Source: Tissierellia bacterium (GTDB lineage: Bacteria > Bacillota > Clostridia > Tissierellales > Peptoniphilaceae). Taken from it: a stretch of 64,000 bases of DNA. The notes under the pieces were generated by a model, which had not been told where the DNA came from, ran no database searches, and was given only the letters and a program-made list of their open reading frames with translations. The first letter of the stretch is position 1. The number at the start of each line of letters is the position of its first letter. The position numbers and the translations under genes were made by a program. The stretch is from positions 84,605 to 148,604 of the forward strand of contig JAUNLJ010000001.1 in assembly GCA_030532305.1 (NCBI GenBank), in the 5' to 3' direction. This document shows, piece by piece, positions 56,876-64,000 of this stretch.

Positions 56876-57446
56876 GTCTTTTTTTTATATTTAAATACAG
56901 GAAAAAGGCTTTCCTTTTATTTTATTCACGGTCTCTAGGCCTCTTGTGTAAATTATTTTTTGCCCACCCCTGCCCCCTCCGTAGGAATCACTTGAGTTTT
57001 TATGTTTGTTAAAATTTTATTGATTATTTATTTTCCATCTTTTTTGCCCCCAGCCCCCTCCCTGCCTCCTTTTCCGCTTTTCCTAGATAAAGGGTTTTGG
57101 GCCTATTTTTAGCCTGCCCCAGCTAAAGGGGGACCCCCTTCTTTTAGAAGGCAAAAAGCCCCCCAGAAAAAGGCAGAAAATAAAACGCTTTCATTCTGTA
57201 TGAAGAATTTTGCCGATTGTATATTGTCCCCCTTTTAGGCAGCCTTTTTTCTACCTGGCTCCTTGGCCAGGTGCCCCTTTTATAAAAGTTTTTTAAAATT
57301 TTTTAAACCCTAGAAAACCAGCTTATTTACTTAATGACAGCCCCTAAGTGGCTCCCCTACACGCCCCCAGGTCCTGGAGGGCCTTTCTTTTCTACTCCCC
57401 CCTCCTTTCCCTTCCTATATATATTCAGGGCATTTTCAAAATTCCC
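56876..57446. other. intergenic region between the kam operon and nhaC copies
   Basis: No gene seen in about 570 bp. It contains AT-rich tracts, short GC-rich runs, a CTTCTTTTAGAAG hairpin near 57139-57151, and a canonical cre site at 57181-57194. A TTGTTAA-AATT-TTATTGA sequence near 57006 is a weak Rex-like half match. Together with the leader, the kal-nhaC gap is about 1.17 kb, the longest in the window. Confidence 0.5.
57181..57194. promoter_or_regulatory. catabolite-responsive element (cre)
   Basis: ATGAAAGCGTTTTA on the - strand fits the CcpA consensus WTGAAARCGYTTWNN at every defined position. It lies about 305 bp upstream of the lysine-operon promoter and 250 bp upstream of the first nhaC promoter. 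Confidence 0.55.
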
Positions 57447-57475
57447 TTGCAAAAGGAAAACTTTTTCGGTAATAT
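57447..57475 (+). promoter_or_regulatory. promoter of nhaC copy 1
   Basis: TTGCAA (57447-57452), 17-nt spacer, TAATAT (57470-57475). The leader is about 100 nt. Confidence 0.6.
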
Positions 57476-57581
57476 TGTCTTACACATATATTATCTCATA
57501 TCTAATTTGTTTGAAGAGCTTATTTCACCCACATAAGTTTATAAACAAAGTCTTATCATCTCAAAAGGAGTGTATAGTAAA

Positions 57582-59093
57582 ATGGAAAATACCAAAAAAT
57601 CAGGTGGCGGTTTTAAAGCCTTTCTAAAGTTTACGCCCATTTTCCTCTTGGCCTATCTGATGATCGGGGAAATCTCAATTGGCGGCATGACCTTTAGTGG
57701 CGCTGGCTTTGACGTACTTACTGCTGCCCCTCTTTCTGCTTTCTATGCTGCAATCATTGCATTTATTACTGAAGGGGTTCGTCCCACTGAATCTATTGAC
57801 GTGGCTGTTGAAAACGTCAAGGGCATCCAACTGGTCTTCTTTATCCTTATGATGGCCTATGCCATGGCTAACGCCTTTATGGAAACCGGTGTAGGGGCTG
57901 CCCTAGTTAACATCGCTCTAAGTCTTGGGGTCACTGGCCGGACTGTGGCCATGGTTGGTTTTATTGTTACTTGTCTACTTTCTGTGGCCACAGGAACTTC
58001 CTGGGGAACCTTCGCGGCCTGCGCCCCCATCTTCCTTTGGTTAAATGACATTGTAGACGGAAATCTTCTACTTACTGCCGGCGCCATTGCTGGTGGATCT
58101 TGTTTTGGGGACAACATTGGTCTTATTTCTGATACCACCGTTGTTTCTTCTGGTATCCAAGGGGTTGAAGTAGTGGACCGGATCCGTTACCAAGGGGTTT
58201 GGTCTGTGGGAACCGCTGTTGTGGCTGCCATTATCTTCTACCTCGCTGGCCGGAGCCTACCTAATGTTTCTGCTACAGGTGCTGAAGCCATTGCCGCCAT
58301 CTCTCCTGAAACCTTTGAATTCTTAGAAGCTGAACGTCCCTCTGCCGTGGCCCTACTTAACCAAATTGCAGACGGAGTTTCCTACATTATGGCCCTGCCC
58401 ATGATTTTAGTTATTGCCTTTGCCTTTATGGGGGTGCCCACCCTTATGTGTCTAGGCCTAGGTCTTGTATCTTCTCTAATCCTAGGTTCCTTTGTAGGAA
58501 CTGTGCCTAGTCTTCGTTACTTCCTAGAATCTATCATGGAAGCCGGCTTTGCTGATGCTGGGGGCTGGGTTATTGTTATGATGATGTGGATCTCTGGTTT
58601 TGGTGGAATCATGAACCGGATGCGGGCCTTTGAGCCCCTATCCAACTTCCTTCTAAACATTTCTAAATCCATCCGTCAATTAATGTTCTGGAACGGGGTC
58701 CTTTGCCTACTTGGTAATGCCCTTCTAGCTGACGAAATGGCTCAAATTGTTACCATTGGACCCATCCTAAAAGAAAACACCAACAACAATATTGAAGGTT
58801 CTGACGAAAGTATGTATCGTTTGGCCCTAAGAAATGCTACCTTCTCTGACGCCATGGGCGTTTTTGGATCCCAACTTATTCCCTGGCACGTCTACCTATC
58901 CTACTACATTGGGATGGCTGGCTCTGTTTATCCCCTACACCAATTCTCCGCTGGAGACTTCATTTCTCACAACTACATGGCCTGGGTGGCTGTGGGTAGT
59001 ATGCTTATCCTAACTATCACTGGCTGGGACCGCTTCATCCCCATGTTCTCTATGCCTAACGAACCTGAAGTAGAGCTTAAAAAAGCTGAATAA
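57582..59093 (+). CDS. NhaC-family Na+ antiporter, copy 1
   Basis: 503-aa protein with about twelve TM helices and NhaC/ArsB-like motifs: IQLVFFILMMAYAMANAF, ATGTSWGTFAACAPI near residue 140, GGSCFGDNIGLISDTTV near 170, and GNALLADEMAQIV. The family exchanges Na+ for H+ or for an organic ion. Its place across from the lysine operon suggests lysine uptake or sodium balance for the Na+-type ATP synthase; either is inference. The longest frame starts at GTG 57570; AAAGGAG is 11 nt before the ATG at 57582, which gives protein ENTKKSGGGF. Most of the gene (57766-59005) is identical to copy 2. Confidence 0.9.
   Translation: MENTKKSGGGFKAFLKFTPIFLLAYLMIGEISIGGMTFSGAGFDVLTAAPLSAFYAAIIAFITEGVRPTESIDVAVENVKGIQLVFFILMMAYAMANAFMETGVGAALVNIALSLGVTGRTVAMVGFIVTCLLSVATGTSWGTFAACAPIFLWLNDIVDGNLLLTAGAIAGGSCFGDNIGLISDTTVVSSGIQGVEVVDRIRYQGVWSVGTAVVAAIIFYLAGRSLPNVSATGAEAIAAISPETFEFLEAERPSAVALLNQIADGVSYIMALPMILVIAFAFMGVPTLMCLGLGLVSSLILGSFVGTVPSLRYFLESIMEAGFADAGGWVIVMMMWISGFGGIMNRMRAFEPLSNFLLNISKSIRQLMFWNGVLCLLGNALLADEMAQIVTIGPILKENTNNNIEGSDESMYRLALRNATFSDAMGVFGSQLIPWHVYLSYYIGMAGSVYPLHQFSAGDFISHNYMAWVAVGSMLILTITGWDRFIPMFSMPNEPEVELKKAE
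57766..59005 (+). repeat. identical block, unit 1
   Basis: 1,240 bp that I matched line by line with 59736-60975 without seeing a difference. Outside it, the 5' about 180 bp and the 3' about 85 bp of the two genes differ at many silent and some coding positions, and the flanks are unrelated. Confidence 0.85.
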
Positions 59094-59105
59094 ATTAGTT
59101 CTTTC

Positions 59106-59150
59106 TTAAAAGACCAGTAGGACCCCAGGGTCCTACTGGTCTTTTGTTTT
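59106..59150 (+). terminator. terminator of nhaC copy 1
   Basis: AAGACCAGTAGGACCC pairs with GGGTCCTACTGGTCTT, followed by TTGTTTTT. Confidence 0.88.
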
Positions 59151-59421
59151 TCTAGGACTAGGACCCCGGGATTTTCTATCTAGAGGCCTGGTCCTTTTTT
59201 CTGGCCCTCCTATTTTTGCCAGGCCCTAAAATCTCCTGGCTTTTTTCACCCTCTCCTTCTTCTTAGGATATAGGTCCCACCAGGCCCTGCCGCCTTTTAG
59301 ACCGGGTCTTTTAGGCCCTTCTTTACTTGTTCTTTACATGTATTTTTGGCCTAATTACTTTATTTTTCCTGATTTTATTTTGAAACCGCCCCTTATCTAG
59401 CTAATTATTTCTTTTTTTCCC
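59151..59421. other. gene-free stretch between the nhaC copies
   Basis: About 270 bp, T-rich with GGCC/CCTAGG-type runs, without any supported gene or RNA. It shows no similarity to the region upstream of copy 1 beyond the promoter itself. With the promoter and leader, the gap to copy 2 totals 443 bp. Confidence 0.5.
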
Positions 59422-59450
59422 TTGAAAGAGAAAGCCTTTTCTTGTATGAT
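59422..59450 (+). promoter_or_regulatory. promoter of nhaC copy 2
   Basis: TTGAAA (59422-59427), 17-nt spacer, TATGAT (59445-59450). A small TTGC-ACAA-GCAA hairpin follows at about 59456-59467. Confidence 0.65.
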
Positions 59451-59536
59451 AATATTTGCACAAGCAAAAAAAGGAATTTTTTCATCACCCAACCCATTAA
59501 TTTATTTTATTATTATTTGAAAGGGGTCTATTACCG

Positions 59537-61060
59537 ATGACACAAAATACACAAAACCCTCAGAAAACTTCAGGGAGTGGTTTTAAGTCCTTCCTAAAGT
59601 TTACGCCAATCTTTCTTTTGGCCTATCTGATGATCGGGGAAATCTCAATTGGAGGCATGACTGTTAGTGGCGCTGGCTTTGACGTACTTACTGCTGCTCC
59701 TCTTTCTGCCTTCTATGCTGCACTTATTGCCTTTCTTACTGAAGGGGTTCGTCCCACTGAATCTATTGACGTGGCTGTTGAAAACGTCAAGGGCATCCAA
59801 CTGGTCTTCTTTATCCTTATGATGGCCTATGCCATGGCTAACGCCTTTATGGAAACCGGTGTAGGGGCTGCCCTAGTTAACATCGCTCTAAGTCTTGGGG
59901 TCACTGGCCGGACTGTGGCCATGGTTGGTTTTATTGTTACTTGTCTACTTTCTGTGGCCACAGGAACTTCCTGGGGAACCTTCGCGGCCTGCGCCCCCAT
60001 CTTCCTTTGGTTAAATGACATTGTAGACGGAAATCTTCTACTTACTGCCGGCGCCATTGCTGGTGGATCTTGTTTTGGGGACAACATTGGTCTTATTTCT
60101 GATACCACCGTTGTTTCTTCTGGTATCCAAGGGGTTGAAGTAGTGGACCGGATCCGTTACCAAGGGGTTTGGTCTGTGGGAACCGCTGTTGTGGCTGCCA
60201 TTATCTTCTACCTCGCTGGCCGGAGCCTACCTAATGTTTCTGCTACAGGTGCTGAAGCCATTGCCGCCATCTCTCCTGAAACCTTTGAATTCTTAGAAGC
60301 TGAACGTCCCTCTGCCGTGGCCCTACTTAACCAAATTGCAGACGGAGTTTCCTACATTATGGCCCTGCCCATGATTTTAGTTATTGCCTTTGCCTTTATG
60401 GGGGTGCCCACCCTTATGTGTCTAGGCCTAGGTCTTGTATCTTCTCTAATCCTAGGTTCCTTTGTAGGAACTGTGCCTAGTCTTCGTTACTTCCTAGAAT
60501 CTATCATGGAAGCCGGCTTTGCTGATGCTGGGGGCTGGGTTATTGTTATGATGATGTGGATCTCTGGTTTTGGTGGAATCATGAACCGGATGCGGGCCTT
60601 TGAGCCCCTATCCAACTTCCTTCTAAACATTTCTAAATCCATCCGTCAATTAATGTTCTGGAACGGGGTCCTTTGCCTACTTGGTAATGCCCTTCTAGCT
60701 GACGAAATGGCTCAAATTGTTACCATTGGACCCATCCTAAAAGAAAACACCAACAACAATATTGAAGGTTCTGACGAAAGTATGTATCGTTTGGCCCTAA
60801 GAAATGCTACCTTCTCTGACGCCATGGGCGTTTTTGGATCCCAACTTATTCCCTGGCACGTCTACCTATCCTACTACATTGGGATGGCTGGCTCTGTTTA
60901 TCCCCTACACCAATTCTCCGCTGGAGACTTCATTTCTCACAACTACATGGCCTGGGTGGCTGTGGGTAGTATGCTCGTCTTAACCCTTACAGGTTGGGAC
61001 CGTCTTGTGCCCATGTTCTCTATGCCTAACGAGCCTGAAGTTACCCTTAAAAACAACTAA
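59537..61060 (+). CDS. NhaC-family Na+ antiporter, copy 2
   Basis: 507 aa, same family and motifs as copy 1. The N-terminus (TQNTQNPQKTSGSGFKSF) and the C-terminus (DRLVPMFSMPNEPEVTLKNN) differ, as do single positions such as Phe/Val and Ile/Leu near residues 38-65; the central about 413 residues are identical. AAAGGGG precedes the ATG. It has its own promoter and terminator, so the two genes can be expressed separately. The pattern suggests recent gene conversion between older duplicates, or selection for dosage. Confidence 0.9.
   Translation: MTQNTQNPQKTSGSGFKSFLKFTPIFLLAYLMIGEISIGGMTVSGAGFDVLTAAPLSAFYAALIAFLTEGVRPTESIDVAVENVKGIQLVFFILMMAYAMANAFMETGVGAALVNIALSLGVTGRTVAMVGFIVTCLLSVATGTSWGTFAACAPIFLWLNDIVDGNLLLTAGAIAGGSCFGDNIGLISDTTVVSSGIQGVEVVDRIRYQGVWSVGTAVVAAIIFYLAGRSLPNVSATGAEAIAAISPETFEFLEAERPSAVALLNQIADGVSYIMALPMILVIAFAFMGVPTLMCLGLGLVSSLILGSFVGTVPSLRYFLESIMEAGFADAGGWVIVMMMWISGFGGIMNRMRAFEPLSNFLLNISKSIRQLMFWNGVLCLLGNALLADEMAQIVTIGPILKENTNNNIEGSDESMYRLALRNATFSDAMGVFGSQLIPWHVYLSYYIGMAGSVYPLHQFSAGDFISHNYMAWVAVGSMLVLTLTGWDRLVPMFSMPNEPEVTLKNN
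59736..60975 (+). repeat. identical block, unit 2
   Basis: Second unit of the 1,240-bp direct repeat, offset 1,970 bp from the first. Such a repeat can recombine, deleting or tripling the segment. Confidence 0.85.
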
Positions 61061-61082
61061 AGCCCCTGGCTTTAGTCCATTA

Positions 61083-61124
61083 AAAAAGAACCTAACCCGT
61101 ATCCTGGGTTAGGTTCTTTTTTTG
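61083..61124. terminator. bidirectional terminator after nhaC copy 2
   Basis: AAAGAACCTAACCC pairs with GGGTTAGGTTCTTT; T runs on both strands. It ends nhaC copy 2 (+) and the TIGR00266-type gene (-). Confidence 0.85.
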
Positions 61125-61151
61125 TCTCAGGCTTTTCTAAGTAAAGAGGGA

Positions 61152-61829
61152 TCAATCAGACTTGGGAAGGAAGGGGACGAGGGCCTTAACCAGTTGAGCC
61201 ACGGGCATAGACTGGATATAGACCTTGCCTGGTCCAGATACTACCGTATCAAAAAGACCTTCTCCACCAAAGAAGATATTTTTCATGCCCTTGACCCGGA
61301 CAATGTCCACAGAGCAGGTTTCATCCATGATGGCTAGGACGCCCGTATCCATATGGATTTTTTCTCCGGCTTCCAATTCATAAACAACAGCGTGACCATC
61401 AATTTCAAAAAAGGCGGTTCCCGGTCCAGTCACCTTTTGGAGGATAAAACCCTCTCCAGCAAAGAGGCCAGATCCAATTTTTTTCTGGAAGTGGGTGGCT
61501 AGGCTAATACTACCGGTCCCACAAAGGAAGGCACCCTTTTGGGCAATCACACTTTGGCCAGCTTCCAGGTCTATGGCCTTAATACAGCCCGGTAAACCAG
61601 AGGCAAAGCCAATCTCACAGGGGCCTTCTGCTTCATAGTGGCTTAAAAATAGGCTTTCTCCAGAAAACATCCGGCCTAGGGCCCCACCCACACCTCCGTG
61701 GGAGGCTGCTTCTGTCTTTACAGGGCCCAGGCTCCAGGTCCGGCCCCCAGCTTCAGAAATAAGTTCATCTCCTCTTTCCAATTGAAAGCGAACAACCGGC
61801 AGGCTGTCTCCTTCTATACGATATTCCAT
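61152..61829 (-). CDS. TIGR00266/AIM24-family protein
   Basis: 225-aa all-beta protein with glycine-rich turns. GDELISEAGGRTWSLGPV, GGALGRMFSGESLFLSHYEA and GSGLFAGEGFILQKVTGPGTAFFEIDG are characteristic of this tryptophan-RNA-binding-attenuator-fold family, whose function is not established. AGGAGG is present upstream of the ATG. Monocistronic. Confidence 0.85.
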   Translation of the reverse strand: MEYRIEGDSLPVVRFQLERGDELISEAGGRTWSLGPVKTEAASHGGVGGALGRMFSGESLFLSHYEAEGPCEIGFASGLPGCIKAIDLEAGQSVIAQKGAFLCGTGSISLATHFQKKIGSGLFAGEGFILQKVTGPGTAFFEIDGHAVVYELEAGEKIHMDTGVLAIMDETCSVDIVRVKGMKNIFFGGEGLFDTVVSGPGKVYIQSMPVAQLVKALVPFLPKSD

Positions 61830-61959
61830 AATAACCTCCTTCTAAAATAAATTGTATTCCTCTTTATTTCCTTACCCAAAAAAATACCTTTTCTAACAGA
61901 AAATAATAAATTTTTTGAATATATTTATAACTTTCACCTATATCCCCTTCCAAGACCAT

Positions 61960-61998
61960 AAAAAAAGACCCCTGGACCTATCTCCAGGGATCTTTTTA
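61960..61998 (-). terminator. terminator of the unknown-FMN reductase pair
   Basis: AAAGACCCCTGG pairs with CCAGGGATCTTT (one mismatch); the - strand ends in TTTTTTT. Confidence 0.8.
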
Positions 61999-62006
61999 GG
62001 ATTTCT

Positions 62007-62555
62007 TTATCGACCTAGGACCATCTTGGCATGGTCCACAAAGGCATCTACGGCCTTTTTCAAAAAGCTCTCGGTTCTTTCTACCATCTTGCCATTTTCG
62101 TCAAAGAGGTCTTGGACCTTGGCTAGGTAGACTTCCGGTTGCTGCATGGCAATAAGGTCCACATAGATAAAGGCCTGTCTCAGGGCGTGGTTGCCTGCCA
62201 TGGCCCCATAGCCCCCCATGGAAGCGGAAAAGACACCGGCGGGTTTTTTGGCCCAAAGGTTACCTTCGGGGTCCCTAGACCCTACGTCAATTAGGTTCTT
62301 AATGGCGGGGCCATAGGACCGGTTGTATTCTGGGGTAAAGAAGAGGTAGGCGTCATAGGCCTTAAGGTCCTCTCTTACTTTTTTAAAGGCTTCTATGGGG
62401 TTTTCTCCATCTAGGTCTTGGTTGTATAGGGGCACTTGGGAAATATCCACAAATTCTGCCTCTACATTTTCAGGGAAGAGGCCCTTTGCTACTTCTGCCA
62501 CCTTTCTATTCCATGAATCTTTTCTAAGGGATCCTACAATTAATCCTACTTTCAT
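62007..62555 (-). CDS. NAD(P)H-dependent FMN reductase
   Basis: 182-aa flavodoxin-fold protein. GSLRKDSWNRKVAE near residue 8 binds the FMN phosphate, FFTPEYNRSYGPAIKNLIDVGS near 75 and SMGGYGAMAGNHALRQAF near 110 are NADPH-dependent FMN reductase motifs. It lies 14 nt downstream of the repeat protein gene, so they are probably co-transcribed. Confidence 0.93.
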   Translation of the reverse strand: MKVGLIVGSLRKDSWNRKVAEVAKGLFPENVEAEFVDISQVPLYNQDLDGENPIEAFKKVREDLKAYDAYLFFTPEYNRSYGPAIKNLIDVGSRDPEGNLWAKKPAGVFSASMGGYGAMAGNHALRQAFIYVDLIAMQQPEVYLAKVQDLFDENGKMVERTESFLKKAVDAFVDHAKMVLGR

Positions 62556-62569
62556 AAACTTCCTCCTTC

Positions 62570-63868
62570 TTATTTATTTATATATTCTTCTAAGTCTTTT
62601 AGGTCGCTTTGACCTCCATTTTCAATAAGAAGGGCCTTGGACCCTTCTTGGTCTCTTTTAATTTGTCCCTGGAACTCCAGCCGGTCTACCCGGCCCCCAT
62701 CCACATGGTAGGCCACCACCTCTTGGCCTCCTACCACCAGGTCGCCTAGGATGGACAGCTTCTTGATGCTCCCCCCTTCTAGGACACTAATGGCGTCAGC
62801 CTGGAGCTCTTTTATGACGCCCTTGACCAGGGTCTGGCCTGTGGATCCTTGGGTGCTAATGCCTTCTAGGACCTTGATTTCTCCCACGGCTTTTGAAAAC
62901 TGCATGCCAATGGACCCGTCTCCTTTTGTTTCAATTCGTTTAAACTGGGCTTTTTCAATGGTTCCGTCATATTGGTTAAAGCCCCGGGCTCCCAGGCCAT
63001 AGGTCTTGATGGCCTCTTCTGCCTTAAAGTTTTTAACCCGGCCAAAGTTGACAAAGCCAATGCCACTGGGCCCGTAGCTGGTGACTTCTTTCTTTGTCAC
63101 CCACTGGTCTACCTGGCCCCAAACGTCTAGGACCATATCATTGGTCCCATAGCTGGTGACCTCTCCCTTAGAAAGGATGTCCTTGGCATGGACCCCATAG
63201 ACGATGAAAATAGCCCCGGTAATTAAATTGGGCTGGCCTGGTGGGACCATGCCATTGGAGTAAATGGCGCCAGTGGTGAGTTTTTCCACGGTGACGGGGC
63301 CGGCCTGGTCATTAAAACCTGAAATAAAGAGCCCACTGCCTAGGACGGGGGCATTTTTCCGGCCCAGGGAAATATTTTCACCATGGAAGCTGATGTGGCT
63401 GCCCTCCCTGGGGTTAAAGTTGTAGACTGTAAAGGCCCCCTGGTGGACCACCACCCCATATTTCATGGGCCGCTGGGGATAGGCCCGGGCATCGGCAGAG
63501 ACAATGTCCAGCCCGTCAACCCAGATGGATAGGGTCTTGTTTTTCCCCCGGGTCATCAGCTGGACCATACCCGTTAGGGTGAGGTCCCTTAGGCCAATGT
63601 CCCCAAGATCTTCTAGGAGGGAGTCGATATAGATGGCCCGTCGGTCTGGCCGGGTCTGGATGGCCAGGCCCTGGATCTCGTTATCTCCACTTAGGGCCAC
63701 CCCATCGGTCTGGATAAAACTAAGCAAGATGTCTTTTTCTCCAGCCACTAGCTTCTGCCCGGGTCCCAGTTTAATGGTTTCCATCAACTGGATGGACGAA
63801 ACCAGTTCAATTGTCTTTTCTCCCGAAGCCAGAGCTTCACGGAGCTCTATCTCATTTTTTACTTTCAT
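62570..63868 (-). CDS. repeat-containing protein of unknown function, probable beta-solenoid
   Basis: 432 aa, no signal peptide, no TM helix. From about residue 230 to 400 it carries roughly five irregular repeats of 22-30 residues with the pattern [VI]-x-[ST]-x-G-x4-G-[FM]-x2-F-G-x-[VI], for example VTSYGPSGIGFVNFGRVKNF and IKTYGLGARGFNQYDGT. The spacing and beta-rich composition suggest a parallel beta-helix. The N-terminus (LREALASGEKTIELVSSIQL) also resembles the start of pectate-lyase-like beta-helix proteins. I start at the ATG 63868, behind GGGAGG. Co-transcribed with the FMN reductase. Function unknown. Confidence 0.7.
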   Translation of the reverse strand: MKVKNEIELREALASGEKTIELVSSIQLMETIKLGPGQKLVAGEKDILLSFIQTDGVALSGDNEIQGLAIQTRPDRRAIYIDSLLEDLGDIGLRDLTLTGMVQLMTRGKNKTLSIWVDGLDIVSADARAYPQRPMKYGVVVHQGAFTVYNFNPREGSHISFHGENISLGRKNAPVLGSGLFISGFNDQAGPVTVEKLTTGAIYSNGMVPPGQPNLITGAIFIVYGVHAKDILSKGEVTSYGTNDMVLDVWGQVDQWVTKKEVTSYGPSGIGFVNFGRVKNFKAEEAIKTYGLGARGFNQYDGTIEKAQFKRIETKGDGSIGMQFSKAVGEIKVLEGISTQGSTGQTLVKGVIKELQADAISVLEGGSIKKLSILGDLVVGGQEVVAYHVDGGRVDRLEFQGQIKRDQEGSKALLIENGGQSDLKDLEEYINK

Positions 63869-63956
63869 TTTTCCATCCTCCCTTGGCCAAACCATGGCCA
63901 TGGTCCTCTTGTCTGCTGTCTAAAAATTCCCAGGATCCTTATTTAAAAGGTTCTAT

Positions 63957-63999
63957 ACTAAATAGTGTTGATGAATAAATTTCGTCAGCACTATTTTTT
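63957..63999. terminator. terminator-like hairpin at the window end
   Basis: AAATAGTG pairs with CACTATTT, with T run on the + strand and A/T-rich flanks. It likely ends a gene beyond the window. Confidence 0.5.
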
Positions 64000-64000
64000 A

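Noticed and set aside
57582..61060. nhaC twin genes as a mobile element or composite transposon
   Set aside because: No transposase, no terminal inverted repeats and no target duplication; the identical part lies within coding sequence only.

Overview
The window reads as a chromosome segment of an anaerobic, amino-acid-fermenting, Gram-positive bacterium of the Clostridia/Tissierellia type (Bacillota). The basis is gene content: a complete lysine-to-butyrate front end, thiolase/crotonase/hydroxybutyryl-CoA dehydrogenase, T-box leaders, an ECF transporter core, SLH-domain surface protein, PspC, and an F-type ATP synthase whose c subunit carries sodium-binding residues. No rRNA, tRNA, phage, insertion sequence or CRISPR array was seen. 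Genus cannot be fixed from this window.

Layout. 1-4050: NAD kinase (+) converging on a polyphosphate kinase/exopolyphosphatase pair (-). 4200-7230: a polar amino-acid ABC transporter (-) with two T-box leaders, one before the binding protein and one between the binding protein and the permease. 7305-12433: CapA-like, PspC, Mrp, a cluster of DnaA boxes, then the t6A tRNA-modification genes tsaD-rimI-tsaB-tsaE. 12608-16760: HtrA protease (-), then a metallo-beta-lactamase-fold hydrolase, a nitroreductase and an AtoE short-chain fatty-acid transporter (+). 16894-23791: the full ATP synthase operon atpZ-atpI-atpBEFHAGDC (-). 24033-33646: HerA-NurA, rsmI, a TMEM165/GDT1 exporter, a large membrane protein, truA and ecfT-ecfA2-ecfA1. 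33867-41133: nicotinamidase-like hydrolase, CofE-like ligase (+), HtpG, ZIP metal transporter and an ABC exporter pair. 41225-41396 holds a free-standing structured RNA with its own promoter and terminator.

41601-61060 is the metabolic core. thl-crt-hbd (-) have a strong promoter with a Rex-like operator. An SLH-anchored amidohydrolase follows. Then comes the lysine fermentation operon kal-kce-kdd-kamA-kamB-kamC-kamD-kamE (-), headed by a promoter and a lysine riboswitch. Across a 1.2 kb intergenic region with a canonical cre site lie two NhaC-family antiporter genes (+) that share about 1.24 kb of identical sequence inside diverged ends. Together these suggest: lysine uptake (possibly by NhaC-type and ABC carriers), conversion to acetoacetate and crotonyl-CoA, redox-controlled C4 chemistry, butyrate export by AtoE, and sodium-coupled ATP synthesis. 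Butyryl-CoA dehydrogenase/Etf, the CoA-transferase and Rnf are not in the window.

61152-63868: a TIGR00266-type protein, an FMN reductase and a large repeat-containing protein of unknown function (-). Start sites were moved from the longest ORF where a ribosome binding site pointed to an inner start. All assignments are from reading the sequence; no database search was run.
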